59,043 nt of DNA from an uncultured Bacteroidales bacterium (GCA_947072905.1 CAMTKF010000009.1:1-59043); one strand, 5' to 3'; shown: positions 6,861-15,578, counted from the first letter of the stretch. Notes: a model not told the origin generated them from the letters alone. A program made the numbers and translations.

Positions 6861-8195
6861 ATGATCAGACAACTCATTATCGCAATCATAGCTTGCTGTA
6901 CCGGTCTGTGTGCAAGCGCACAGGCCATGTATGTCAACAGCGCGCGCGTCACAGCCCCGGCTCAGGCCGACACCATGCCTCACCTGTCGGTGAGCGACTC
7001 GTTGCTGCTGGCTCATGAATACGATATAGACGAAATATTCAACATACCGGTCACCCTGCCCGACGTATTCTTCATGCCCGCCATATACGATACCTACCAC
7101 TTCTTCACCCCGCTCAGCGTGGGCGAGCAGGTACACAGCGACAACGAAGCCATGCGCTGGTGGGAAGACTACGATGTGCTCAACCGCCAGATGCTGGCCA
7201 TGCAGCACAACCTTTTCTACAATCACCCCGAGCACGTGCGCTACAACCTGTCGATGCTGCCCGTGGCACCGCCTCAGTATCAGGCCGTGATAGACCCGTC
7301 AGACCTCTCGGTGTCAATAAAGGAAGTGGTCAATCAGACCACAGCCCCCACCATCGAGGCCGAGAAGGTGAAACGACGCCACTGGATAAACACATTCAAC
7401 GCATCGCTGCAATTCTCGCAGGCATACGTGTCGCCCAACTGGTATCAGGGCGGCAACAACAACCTAAATGCCCTGGGACAGATATACTACAACGTGAAGC
7501 TCAACGAGGTATTCCACCCCAACCTCCTGTTTGAGACCACCATGCAGTATAAACTCGGCATGAACAACGCCCCCGACGACTCGATTCACGCCTACAACAT
7601 TTCCGACGACCTCTTTCAGATCAACACCACATTCGGTGTCAAGGCGGCCCACCGTTGGTACTACTCGCTCACAGGTCAGTTCAAGACCCAGTTGCTCAAC
7701 TCATACAAGTCCAACACACACTCGCTCAAGTCATCGTTCCTCTCGCCGGGCGAACTCACCGCCGGTCTTGGTATGACCTACGCGTACAAGAACAAGGATA
7801 AGACATTCACATTCGACGCATCGCTCGCACCTCTGTCTTACAACCTCAAGACTTGTATAAATACGCGTATGAATCCCGAGAACTACGGCATTGAGGTGGG
7901 ACACAAGACTGTGAGCCACTTCGGTTCGACCGGAGAGCTTAAACTGAGCTGGCGCATGACCCGCAACATCCTGCTCACATCGCGCGTATTTGCATTCTCT
8001 GACTACGAATCCTTCCAGGCCGACTGGGAGAATACCCTTGCATTTGAAATCAACCGCTTCCTCACCACTCAGATCTACTGCCATGCCCGCTACGACACGC
8101 GCACTCCCTACGATCCTGATGAGGAAAAATGGAAGAAACTTCAGATAAAGGAAATATTCTCGATAGGTTTCGCCTACAAATTCTCGTCACTCTGA
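6861..8195 (+). CDS. DUF3078 outer-membrane-type exported protein
   Basis: 444 residues from ATG 6861, which opens a clear signal peptide (IRQLIIAIIACCTGLCASAQA); an upstream in-frame ATG would bury it. Residues 30-170 are a soluble, Pro- and Asp-rich part. Residues 175-444 have alternating aromatic strands ending in a terminal Phe-rich strand (IGFAYKFSSL), which looks like a beta-barrel and matches the DUF3078 family of Bacteroidetes. Likely in the outer membrane; no biochemical role is known to me. Its stop overlaps the ATG of the next gene (TGATG), so the downstream small exported proteins are coupled to it. Confidence 0.8.
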   Translation: MIRQLIIAIIACCTGLCASAQAMYVNSARVTAPAQADTMPHLSVSDSLLLAHEYDIDEIFNIPVTLPDVFFMPAIYDTYHFFTPLSVGEQVHSDNEAMRWWEDYDVLNRQMLAMQHNLFYNHPEHVRYNLSMLPVAPPQYQAVIDPSDLSVSIKEVVNQTTAPTIEAEKVKRRHWINTFNASLQFSQAYVSPNWYQGGNNNLNALGQIYYNVKLNEVFHPNLLFETTMQYKLGMNNAPDDSIHAYNISDDLFQINTTFGVKAAHRWYYSLTGQFKTQLLNSYKSNTHSLKSSFLSPGELTAGLGMTYAYKNKDKTFTFDASLAPLSYNLKTCINTRMNPENYGIEVGHKTVSHFGSTGELKLSWRMTRNILLTSRVFAFSDYESFQADWENTLAFEINRFLTTQIYCHARYDTRTPYDPDEEKWKKLQIKEIFSIGFAYKFSSL

Positions 8196-8677
8196 TGCGT
8201 ATAGCCGTCCTCGCCATCAGCCTTGGTGCAGCCGCTGCATCTATGGCCGCCGACCCCGCCGCGGGTATGTGGCAGGTGAGCGACGGCGGTCCCGTAATCG
8301 AGCTGGCTGAGTCGGCCCACACCCCCGGCCGGCTCGATATATTATGGGTCGACGGCGCCGATATGAGCATTGCCCCCGGCACCCTGCTCGGCAGCGCCAC
8401 GGCCACCCCTACTCCGGGTCTGTACGACTGCTCGGCATGGATAGACCCGCGCGGAGAAACGGGCCGCAAGCGCGGCAAGGCTCTGTTCACCATACGCCTT
8501 GATTCAAAGCTCGCCGACTCATTCATATTCGAGGGCTACCAACGCGGCACGGTGCTGCGCCTGAGCCGCCTGCTGCCATTCTGGTACCGCAGACCCGTGC
8601 AGCAGGTCGACACAAGGCCCAAGGGCCTCGACGGTGCGCGCCGCATCAATACCGCCACATCATATCTTGAGCTATGA
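8195..8677 (+). CDS. Small exported protein of unknown function
   Basis: 160 residues starting at the ATG that overlaps the previous stop. Signal peptide: a hydrophobic core AVLAISLGAAAASMA with a likely cleavage after ASMA. The mature part has the look of a small beta-rich domain (GMWQVSDGGPVIEL, GRLDILWVDG, PGLYDCSAWID), with a basic C-terminus. I do not recognise the family. A longer frame beginning at 8129 is rejected because its extra residues are a shadow of the end of the preceding gene. It is followed by another exported protein through an ATGA overlap. Confidence 0.7.
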   Translation: MRIAVLAISLGAAAASMAADPAAGMWQVSDGGPVIELAESAHTPGRLDILWVDGADMSIAPGTLLGSATATPTPGLYDCSAWIDPRGETGRKRGKALFTIRLDSKLADSFIFEGYQRGTVLRLSRLLPFWYRRPVQQVDTRPKGLDGARRINTATSYLEL

Positions 8678-9192
8678 ACACGCGTATCATACTGCTGCTG
8701 ACTGTATTGACTCTGACAGCCTTGCACGCCGCGCCACGCAAGGGCAAGAAGCCCGACCCCGCCCGCAAGGCCCGCACCTCGGCTGTGGCAGCTGCCACGG
8801 CTGTTGACATTGCGTGCGATACCATAGCCTTTCCGGGTACCGACTCTATAGAGGTGGCCGGATTTGAAAAGACCCTGCGTGCCACCAACGAAAGCATGAT
8901 TGTGACCAACAACACATCGCACGAGATCACAGCCATCGGCCTCGACATAACTTACCTCGACATGAAAGGCCGCATGCTCCACCGCACCGCCCGCAGTATA
9001 CAGCTGCCCGAGGGCTTGCCGCCCGGCGAGAGCCGCATGGTGAGCATCCCCGCCTTTGACCGCCAGGGACTGTTCTACTACCACCTCTCGCCCAAACCTC
9101 GACGCGCCACACAGGCCACGCCGTTCCGCGTGGCAGTCACCGTGAGCCATATTTGCATTCCACAACCTTCAACCGACATCATAAACAAATGA
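8674..9192 (+). CDS. Small exported protein of unknown function
   Basis: 172 residues. N-terminal signal peptide (RIILLLTVLTLTALHAA) is followed by a basic Lys/Arg/Pro stretch (about 21-35). The remaining part (55-160) contains strands typical of an Ig-like or FxLYD-type domain: SMIVTNNTSHEITAIGLDITYLDMKG, written here only as a description of residues about 70-95. It overlaps the preceding gene by 4 nt (ATGA) and the following mtnN by 4 nt, so it is part of a coupled operon. No specific function can be given. Confidence 0.7.
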   Translation: MNTRIILLLTVLTLTALHAAPRKGKKPDPARKARTSAVAAATAVDIACDTIAFPGTDSIEVAGFEKTLRATNESMIVTNNTSHEITAIGLDITYLDMKGRMLHRTARSIQLPEGLPPGESRMVSIPAFDRQGLFYYHLSPKPRRATQATPFRVAVTVSHICIPQPSTDIINK

Positions 9193-9854
9193 AAATAGCC
9201 ATTATAGCCGCAATGAGCAAGGAGCTGAATCTGCTCTTGCCTATGATTGAAAACCACTCTACAATCACCATAAACGACACCACATTCCACCTCGGACGCA
9301 TGGCCGGGCATGAAATCATAGCCATACAGTCGGGCATTGGTAAAGTAAATGCGGCAATAGCCACACTTACGCTGGTAGACAACTTCCACCCTGCCCTGGT
9401 AATCAACACCGGCGTGGCCGGCGGCACAGGTGCCACCAATATACTTGACGTGGTGATACCCGACCGCGTGGCATACCACGACGTATGGTGCGGACCCGAC
9501 ACTATCCCCGGCCAGGCCGCCGGCTGCCCCCTGTACTTTGAATGTCCGCTGCCAGCACAGCTCGTGGAGCAGCTCGGCGCCAAGCGCGGCATACTTGCCT
9601 CGGGCGACATTTTCGTATCCAAGGCATCAGAGGTAGATAATATTCTGAGCCTGTACCCTGAGGCCGTAGCCGTAGATATGGAATCGGCCGCCATCGCTCA
9701 GGTGTGCAACCTCAAGAACGTACCCTTTGTGGCTATCCGCGTTATCAGCGACACCCCCGGTGCAGCCGACAACATAGCCCAGTATGCCAACTTCTGGGAA
9801 GACGCGCCCCAGTCTACATTCAACACCCTCATCAATCTGCTCAAACGTCTGTGA
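9189..9854 (+). CDS. mtnN: 5'-methylthioadenosine/S-adenosylhomocysteine nucleosidase
   Basis: 221 residues from ATG 9189, which begins the canonical MKIAIIAAMSKEL. The enzyme hydrolyses MTA and SAH to adenine and the thio-sugar, recycling SAM by-products. Visible motifs are SGIGKVNAA, NTGVAGG, and DMESAAIAQ with the substrate-binding Glu; the catalytic Asp is in VISDTPG near the C-terminus. A longer frame from 9153 adds residues that belong to the shadow of the upstream gene. It ends with a GTGA overlap to an AlbA_2 gene. SAM metabolism also appears at metK, 10 kb away. Confidence 0.95.
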   Translation: MKIAIIAAMSKELNLLLPMIENHSTITINDTTFHLGRMAGHEIIAIQSGIGKVNAAIATLTLVDNFHPALVINTGVAGGTGATNILDVVIPDRVAYHDVWCGPDTIPGQAAGCPLYFECPLPAQLVEQLGAKRGILASGDIFVSKASEVDNILSLYPEAVAVDMESAAIAQVCNLKNVPFVAIRVISDTPGAADNIAQYANFWEDAPQSTFNTLINLLKRL

Positions 9855-10513
9855 AAGACCTCCCTACCATACGTGGCCGGCGATACATAGCCTCACTTGT
9901 GGCAGAAGGCGAACACAGCCGGCAGGACTTCAAACTCACCATTGACAACGCCCATAAGATAGCCCACTCGGTGTCGGCCTTCGCCAACGCCGAAGGGGGA
10001 CGTCTGCTCATCGGCGTGAAAGACAACGGCACCATTGCCGGTGTGCGCGACGAGGAAGACGTATATGTGGTTGAACAGGCCGCCCGCCTGCTGTGCAGCC
10101 CCTCGGTGGAGGTGGAATTCACAGCCTACAGCGTGGCCGCCAACACCGTGGTTATCCAGGCCAGCATACCACGCGCCCTATGCAAGCCCGTGCGCTGCAA
10201 GGAAGCCGACGGGCGCTGGCGGGCATACTACCGCGTGGCCGACGAGAACATAGTGGCGCATCCGCTGATGGTACGCGCCTGGGAAAGCCAAAGCCCCATT
10301 CAGTTCAGGCTCGACGCTACAGTAGAGCGGCTTATGGCCTTTCTTGACGCCAACCCCGAGGGGGTGGACAACCGCAGCATAGCCATAGCGATGGAAATGT
10401 CGCAACGCCGTGCCGACAACCTCACGGTAAACCTCATCCGCTCAGGGCTGATAACATTCAAATACAAAGCCCCCAACTTTCTGCTCATCCGCAACAACGA
10501 AAACCCCGAATAA
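9851..10513 (+). CDS. AlbA_2 (Schlafen-like) DNA-binding domain protein
   Basis: 220 residues from a GTG that overlaps the mtnN stop. Residues about 8-120 form the AlbA_2 domain: a glutamate-containing start (EGEHSRQDFK), then the signature SAFANAEGGRLLIGVKDNG, which members use for nucleic-acid binding. Residues about 140-220 resemble a winged-helix (MSQRRADNLTVNLIRSGLI), suggesting a transcription regulator. The partner or target is unknown. It is the last gene of the run from 6861; a terminator overlaps its 3' end. Bacteroidetes often encode this two-domain protein as an ATP-binding protein, but no ATPase domain is visible. Confidence 0.75.
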   Translation: MKDLPTIRGRRYIASLVAEGEHSRQDFKLTIDNAHKIAHSVSAFANAEGGRLLIGVKDNGTIAGVRDEEDVYVVEQAARLLCSPSVEVEFTAYSVAANTVVIQASIPRALCKPVRCKEADGRWRAYYRVADENIVAHPLMVRAWESQSPIQFRLDATVERLMAFLDANPEGVDNRSIAIAMEMSQRRADNLTVNLIRSGLITFKYKAPNFLLIRNNENPE

Positions 10514-10535
10514 GTACACGATTCGGGATTTTTTT
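10505..10535 (+). terminator. Intrinsic terminator after the mtnN/AlbA_2 operon
   Basis: CCCGAAT (10505-10511) pairs with ATTCGGG (10521-10527), followed by A and seven T. The left arm overlaps the last codons of the AlbA_2 gene. A second A/T-rich stem (CCGAAAAA with TTTTTCGG) follows and reaches the rsmA promoter. Confidence 0.75.
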
Positions 10536-10590
10536 CGCCCCCACAGGCACGAAAATCCGAAAAAACAGCCCGTTTTTCGGGGATTTTGCC

Positions 10591-10598
10591 TAATTTTG
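10591..10598 (+). promoter_or_regulatory. -7 box of rsmA
   Basis: TAATTTTG matches TAnnTTTG and lies 29 nt before the rsmA ATG at 10628. It rules out the in-frame start at 10586. Confidence 0.55.
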
Positions 10599-10627
10599 TA
10601 AATACGTTATATAATAATAATGAAATT

Positions 10628-11419
10628 ATGGCTAAGGTAAAACCCAAGAAATCGCTCGGACAGCACTTCCTTACTGACTTGAACGTAGCAGCCCGCATCG
10701 CAGCTACGATTGACGATTGTCCCGATCTGCCGGTTGTGGAAGTCGGCCCCGGCATGGGTGTCTTAACCCAATTTCTGCTCGACGCAGGCCGCGACCTCAC
10801 AGTAGTTGAACTTGACTCTGAGAGCGTTGAATATCTCAAGCAAGGGCATGTGGGCGGCTTGAAGCCCGAACGCATAGTTGAGGCCGACTTCCTGCAGCTC
10901 GACCTGGCCTCGCTCACCGGCGGCCGCAAAATGTGCATCATAGGCAACTATCCCTACAACATATCATCGCAGATATTCTTCAAGGTACTCGACAACCGCC
11001 ACCTTGTGGACGAATGTGCCGGTATGCTGCAACGCGAGGTGGCCGAACGCATCTGCGCCCGCGAGGGCAGCAAGACCCGCGGCATACTCAGCGTGCTGCT
11101 TCAGCTGTGGTACGACTGCGAATACCTCTTCACCGTACCCGAGCATGTATTCAATCCCCCGCCAAAGGTAAAGAGCGGTGTGCTGCGCCTGCGACGCAAC
11201 GGCATCACCGACCCCGGCTGCGACTTTGCCCTGATGCGCACCGTGGTGAAGGTGACTTTCGGCCAGCGGCGCAAGACCATACGCAATTCGGCCAAGTCGC
11301 TGCTGCCTCCCGGGGTGGCATTCCCGGCCGACTGCCCCTACGGTGCCCTGCGGCCCGAGCAACTGTCGGTAGAACAGTTCGTTGAACTCACTAATATTAT
11401 AGCTTCCCTGAGGTCATGA
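10628..11419 (+). CDS. rsmA: 16S rRNA dimethyladenosine transferase
   Basis: 263 residues. KsgA/RsmA dimethylates two adjacent adenosines in the 3' hairpin of 16S rRNA during 30S maturation, using SAM. The N-terminal KKSLGQHFLTD is the family start, VEVGPGMGVLT (about 38-48) the SAM site, and GNYPYNIS (about 103-110) contains the catalytic NxPY. The C-terminal part carries the usual FxPPPKVxSGVLRL-type segment. mgtE begins inside its stop (ATGA). With rbfA at 53369 the window holds two late 30S maturation factors, though not in one operon. Confidence 0.97.
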   Translation: MAKVKPKKSLGQHFLTDLNVAARIAATIDDCPDLPVVEVGPGMGVLTQFLLDAGRDLTVVELDSESVEYLKQGHVGGLKPERIVEADFLQLDLASLTGGRKMCIIGNYPYNISSQIFFKVLDNRHLVDECAGMLQREVAERICAREGSKTRGILSVLLQLWYDCEYLFTVPEHVFNPPPKVKSGVLRLRRNGITDPGCDFALMRTVVKVTFGQRRKTIRNSAKSLLPPGVAFPADCPYGALRPEQLSVEQFVELTNIIASLRS

Positions 11420-12774
11420 AAGAATTTACAACAGAACAGCTTGATGAAATACGCGAGATAATTCGGCACAAGGATGCCGAGGAGGCTCGCCGTAAACTTA
11501 CCACTCTGCATCCGGCCGATATAGCCGAGCTTTATCAGAACCTCGACATTGAGGAAGCGGAATTTCTGTTTAAACTTCTCGATGAGGAGACCGCGGCCGA
11601 TGTGCTCATGGAGCTTGACGAGGACGACCGTCTGAAGCTTCTCGAGGACATGCCCACCGAGGAAATCGCCAAGCAGATCGAACACCTCGATACCGACGAT
11701 GCCGTCGACATCATACAGCAGCTTGACGAGGAAGACCGCGACGAGATTCTCTCGCACCTCGACGACGTGGAGCAGGCCGGCGACATCATAGACCTGCTGA
11801 AGTACGACGAAGACACCGCCGGCGGCCTTATGGGCACCGAAATGATTGTGGTGAACGAAAACATGTCTATGCCCGAGTGCATTAAGGAAATGCGCTCGCA
11901 GGCCGAGGAAATGGACGAAATATACTACGTGTACGTAGTAGACAACGACTACAAGCTCAAAGGCATTTTTCCGCTGAAGAAGATGATCACCCACCCCTCG
12001 GTGTCTAAAATCAAGCACGTGATGGAGACCGACCCCCTGGCTGTGAAGGCCGATACGCCCATCGACGAGGTGGCCCTCGACTTTGAGAAGTACGACCTTG
12101 TGGCTATGCCGGTGGTAGACTCCATAGGACGACTGCTGGGCCGTATAACCGTCGACGACGTGATGGACCAGGTGCGCGAATCTTCGGAACGCGACTACCA
12201 GCTGGCCTCGGGTATCTCGTCTGACGTAGACGCCGACGATACCATATTCGCGCAGCTCAAGGCGCGCATTCCATGGCTGCTCATAGGCATAGGCTCGGGT
12301 ATTCTGGCCTCGCTGATTCTGGGCGGATTTGAAGATCAGCTGCATGCCGTCACAGCCCTTGCGCTGTTCATACCCATCATAGGCGGCACGGGCGGTAACG
12401 TGGGCGTGCAGGCATCGGCCATCGTGGTGCAGGGTCTGGCCAACGGCTCGCTCGAAATCACCGAATTTTCAAAACAGCTCGGTAAAGAGATACTTATAGG
12501 ATTGCTGAATGCCACTATCCTGTCGGCGGTGATATTCATATACAACCTAATCATGCTTCCCGATAATTTTGCAGTGACCATCTCGGTGGCGGCATCGCTG
12601 TTCTCGGTGGTGATGTTTGCCTCGCTGCTCGGCACGGTGGTGCCACTCTCGCTTGAGAAGCTTAAAATCAACCCCGCCATAGCCTCGGGACCCTTCATTC
12701 AGATTATGAACGACATAGTAGGCCTTATAATCTACGTGTACGTTGCTACATTATTCTTAAAAATATTCATGTGA
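11416..12774 (+). CDS. mgtE: Magnesium transporter MgtE
   Basis: 452 residues, the full MgtE length. Residues 1-135 are the acidic, helical N domain with repeated (L)LDExxAxDVxxxL units. Two CBS domains occupy about 136-260 and sense cytoplasmic magnesium. Five membrane helices follow, beginning at about 280 with IPWLLIGIGSGILASLILGG (residues about 283-302), and the pore signature PIIGGTGGNVGVQAS is present. It imports Mg2+ through the inner membrane and closes when Mg2+ is high. It overlaps rsmA by 4 nt and the next small gene by 4 nt (GTGA). Confidence 0.96.
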   Translation: MKEFTTEQLDEIREIIRHKDAEEARRKLTTLHPADIAELYQNLDIEEAEFLFKLLDEETAADVLMELDEDDRLKLLEDMPTEEIAKQIEHLDTDDAVDIIQQLDEEDRDEILSHLDDVEQAGDIIDLLKYDEDTAGGLMGTEMIVVNENMSMPECIKEMRSQAEEMDEIYYVYVVDNDYKLKGIFPLKKMITHPSVSKIKHVMETDPLAVKADTPIDEVALDFEKYDLVAMPVVDSIGRLLGRITVDDVMDQVRESSERDYQLASGISSDVDADDTIFAQLKARIPWLLIGIGSGILASLILGGFEDQLHAVTALALFIPIIGGTGGNVGVQASAIVVQGLANGSLEITEFSKQLGKEILIGLLNATILSAVIFIYNLIMLPDNFAVTISVAASLFSVVMFASLLGTVVPLSLEKLKINPAIASGPFIQIMNDIVGLIIYVYVATLFLKIFM

Positions 12775-13226
12775 GCTGGTTCAACACTATAGAATTTTAT
12801 GTAATCACAGGCACGATAGCCGCGGGCGCACTGGCCGTGGTATCGCTGCCACGCAGGCGCAGCCACTCGGTGCTGCATACCGTGCCCGGACGCCTGTATT
12901 ACTCGGGCGACAACGCTGCTCCGGCCCTCGATATGTGGGTTGACGACAACCGCCGCATACACATCATACGCCGCGGACTGCCCGACGTGAGCGATATGGG
13001 AGCCGCATCGCTGGCCATAAACCACAGCGGCTTCGACATCATAGTGGAAGAGCGCCTCACATTCGACCGCCGCGGAGAATCGCCCGTCGACACCGCCGAA
13101 TTCATCATAGACTTCGTAGGCCCCGAACGCTACCACATACGCTACAATTCAGAAGACACCTCGCTGATGACAGCCTTCACCATCCCCGTGAAAGAAGGCA
13201 TAAAAATGACCCGCGAGCTCAAATAA
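12771..13226 (+). CDS. Unknown 151-residue protein with N-terminal membrane segment
   Basis: It starts at a GTG that overlaps the mgtE stop. A hydrophobic segment (FYVITGTIAAGALAVVSL, about residues 9-26) precedes a basic patch RRRSHS, giving one membrane anchor or an uncleaved signal. The rest (about 40-150) is predicted beta-rich, with Asp- and Arg-containing turns and no cysteine. I do not recognise a family. Coupling to mgtE suggests co-expression, not necessarily a shared function. It is the last gene before a convergent junction with the PL11 lyase. Confidence 0.65.
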   Translation: MSWFNTIEFYVITGTIAAGALAVVSLPRRRSHSVLHTVPGRLYYSGDNAAPALDMWVDDNRRIHIIRRGLPDVSDMGAASLAINHSGFDIIVEERLTFDRRGESPVDTAEFIIDFVGPERYHIRYNSEDTSLMTAFTIPVKEGIKMTRELK

Positions 13227-13302
13227 ACCGGAATCGTAAGGAATCCGGCATCCGAAGAAAGCAGTATCGGAATTGGAATTACAACAAAGCAATTACCAAA
13301 AT

Positions 13303-13352
13303 TATAATAGAAGACCATTTTCGTGAGGTCACGAAAATGGTCTTCTATTATA
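13303..13352. terminator. Perfect 24-bp hairpin between convergent genes
   Basis: Arms 13303-13326 and 13329-13352 are fully complementary over 24 bp with a 2-nt loop (GG). The arm bases near the outside are A/T-rich on both strands, so each transcript would end in U-rich sequence. It lies in the 181-bp gap between the plus-strand mgtE operon and the minus-strand PL11 gene, and would serve both directions. Confidence 0.7.
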
Positions 13353-13367
13353 CCGAATTACTATGTG

Positions 13368-13391
13368 ACAGACATCCTTGGCGGATGTCAT
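13368..13391. repeat. 24-bp palindromic repeat unit, copy 2
   Basis: Exact reverse complement of 1967-1990, with the same 7-bp stem and 5-nt loop. It sits between the strong hairpin and the stop codon of the PL11 gene at 13408, so it may also act in the 3' UTR of the lyase message. Confidence 0.7.
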
Positions 13392-13407
13392 GTTTATACG
13401 AAAGGTA

Positions 13408-15567
13408 TCACCTTACGGCGCATTTGAGGCTCTTGACTGTGCCTGTCACGGGGCAGCCGTATGATACGATATAGAAGCCCGGTGCTATGTCGCTGATGGA
13501 AATCTTGGCTACACCGGGGCGGTCAATACTGAGTACTGTGCGGCCGTCGAAGCCCACAAGGCGCACGAAGTCGGGTTCCTGCGAGAATACGAGGTTGCCG
13601 TCGGCCACATTGAGCGTGCATCCACTCTGCTCGGCCACTATATCGCTAACCGATGCCAAGGGCATGTCGGAGCCGAAATATGTGCCCATGTGCAGGGGTG
13701 TGTTGTAGCCCATCTGCTCATGCTTCATGCCCTTGAAATACACATCATCCGAGGCAAGGAACGGGAAACCGTAGTCTGAGGGGTACCATGTTGAGAATAT
13801 CATGATTTCCTTTGAGTCGGAACATGCAAACTTGCCGGCCTTGTCGGTGGCATGATAATGGGGCAGAATGATTTCCTCGCGCCAGTCGCCGAGGATATCG
13901 CCGTAGAACAGAGGATTCTTCTTGGTGTCGTTGATGGTGGTGATGGGATAGCGGTAGATGGTGAACACGCGGCGGTTGGTCATGTCGCGGTCGAAGCAGT
14001 CAATGCGGTCGCCGTCGATGAGCTGACGGTTGAGCGAGCCGGTAAACCATATAGGGAAGTTGGTCGATGCGGCAGCCTGACCCTCGATTATGTTGCCGGA
14101 TGTATCGTAGAGCTGACGGTCGTACACCCAACATTCGTATCCGGGATTGTACTTGTCGATGTCGGCAATGAGAGCACGGCCTTCGTCGCCGGGCTCAGCG
14201 GCATCGAGTTTCCACAGAATCTCGCCGGTGGCGGCATCGCGCAGGGCGCAGCGTGTAAGGCCGGTCTCGAAGCACTGGAAGCACTGCAGCCCCGGGCGGT
14301 CCTGGATGAATTTGCCCACGTGGAGCATGTCGCCGTGGCCCAGGCGGGTGGAGTACAGGCCGGTGCCGTCGTGGTCTATGGCGCAGGCACCGTAGGTTAT
14401 TTCGTCGTATCCATCGCCGTCAACATCGGCCACCGACAGCTGATGGTTGCCCTGGCTGAGATATGCGGGATAGTCGTTGGTAGAGAATTTCCACACATGC
14501 TTCATATCCTTGCTGCCGGGGACGTATTCCCATGCTTCAAGCTCCATCTTGGCATACACGCCACGACATGCCACTATCTGGAAATTGCCGCCGGGGAGCA
14601 GCTTGGCAGCGCACATACGCAGACTGTTGGCGCGCTTGAAGTAGTTGTCGCCCCAATCCTCTGATGTGTTGATGGGGATGAAGGGTGCGCGGGCCTTCTC
14701 GGCACCGGTGGTGCCGTCGATTACCGATACAAATTCGGGAGCGCGACTGTTGTATTTTCCGTTTTCGGCATAGTCGGTGATTCCGTCACCGTTGGTATCA
14801 CCTATACGCTCTCCGTCGCCGAATACAGTGCCTTCAGACGAGCGTATGGCCACTTCTTCCTTGCCGTCACCATCCACATCAGCCACAATCATTGCAATTG
14901 CGTTTTGAGCGGCCACATTGTTGCCGCATACCACACGCCACATCCACGTGCCGTCGAGCTTGTAAGCCTCCATTATCACGCGGCTGCGGGGCATGTAGCC
15001 CTCTTCGTATCCGTGGGCGAAGCGTGCCAGCACTATCTCATACTCACCGTCGCCGTCGAGGTCGCCCACGGTGGCATCGTTTGAGATGTATTCCGGAACA
15101 TCATTGATATTTTGGTCATCGGCAGTGTCCTTCAGGTAGATCGAGAAGTACGGACGACGCTCCTTGAGTTGCTCGGCCGGCATGGTATATGAGTCAAGAA
15201 CGGCACTTTCGCCGGCAAAGCTTACCTCGAAAGTATTGTCGACACCCTCCACGAGATATTCGGCAGGCACCTGGAAGTTTGATTTACCTGTGATGGCGCT
15301 ATCGTTCATCTTCACGCGGCCGTCGCTGTTGACCTTGTATACATCAAAGGCCGTAGACACGCCCTCGCCGGGAAGCATGCGCCATGTGAGCAGCAACTTG
15401 CCGCGATGGGCCTTGAGTTCGTTTACGTTGGTAAGATTTTCGCCGGATTTGGTTATCGAGCCCCACATCATGCGGTTGTTCTCGATGAGGGCATTCTGCG
15501 CCGTGGCCACAGGGGCTGTAGCGGCGCATGACAGCAGCATAAATTGTAATAATGATTTAGGTTTCAT
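13408..15567 (-). CDS. Rhamnogalacturonan lyase, PL11 type, exported
   Basis: 719 residues. A signal peptide (LLQFMLLSCAATAPVATAQ) directs export. Residues about 30-620 match PL11 lyases, which cut rhamnogalacturonan I by beta-elimination: an N-terminal beta domain and then a beta-propeller with repeated calcium-type loops, for example DLDGDGEYEI, DVDGDGKEEV, DTNGDGITDY and DVDGDGYDEI. The last 75 residues contain a small domain ending VRLVGFDGRTVLSI then IAPGFYIVSY, like type IX-style sorting domains. It is not beside SusC/SusD genes, so it is an isolated enzyme. Its whole upstream region is the inverted-repeat element at 15579-15926, 11 nt from the ATG. No promoter reading toward the gene is seen. 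Confidence 0.88.
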   Translation of the reverse strand: MKPKSLLQFMLLSCAATAPVATAQNALIENNRMMWGSITKSGENLTNVNELKAHRGKLLLTWRMLPGEGVSTAFDVYKVNSDGRVKMNDSAITGKSNFQVPAEYLVEGVDNTFEVSFAGESAVLDSYTMPAEQLKERRPYFSIYLKDTADDQNINDVPEYISNDATVGDLDGDGEYEIVLARFAHGYEEGYMPRSRVIMEAYKLDGTWMWRVVCGNNVAAQNAIAMIVADVDGDGKEEVAIRSSEGTVFGDGERIGDTNGDGITDYAENGKYNSRAPEFVSVIDGTTGAEKARAPFIPINTSEDWGDNYFKRANSLRMCAAKLLPGGNFQIVACRGVYAKMELEAWEYVPGSKDMKHVWKFSTNDYPAYLSQGNHQLSVADVDGDGYDEITYGACAIDHDGTGLYSTRLGHGDMLHVGKFIQDRPGLQCFQCFETGLTRCALRDAATGEILWKLDAAEPGDEGRALIADIDKYNPGYECWVYDRQLYDTSGNIIEGQAAASTNFPIWFTGSLNRQLIDGDRIDCFDRDMTNRRVFTIYRYPITTINDTKKNPLFYGDILGDWREEIILPHYHATDKAGKFACSDSKEIMIFSTWYPSDYGFPFLASDDVYFKGMKHEQMGYNTPLHMGTYFGSDMPLASVSDIVAEQSGCTLNVADGNLVFSQEPDFVRLVGFDGRTVLSIDRPGVAKISISDIAPGFYIVSYGCPVTGTVKSLKCAVR

Positions 15568-15578
15568 GGGATTATTTA

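Noticed and set aside
11338-12345. 335-codon minus-strand frame
   Set aside because: Antisense to rsmA and mgtE; low-complexity His/Val/Gly-rich product, a typical shadow.
13852-14664. 270-codon plus-strand frame
   Set aside because: Antisense to the PL11 lyase; no domain, no promoter, and codon pattern of a shadow frame.
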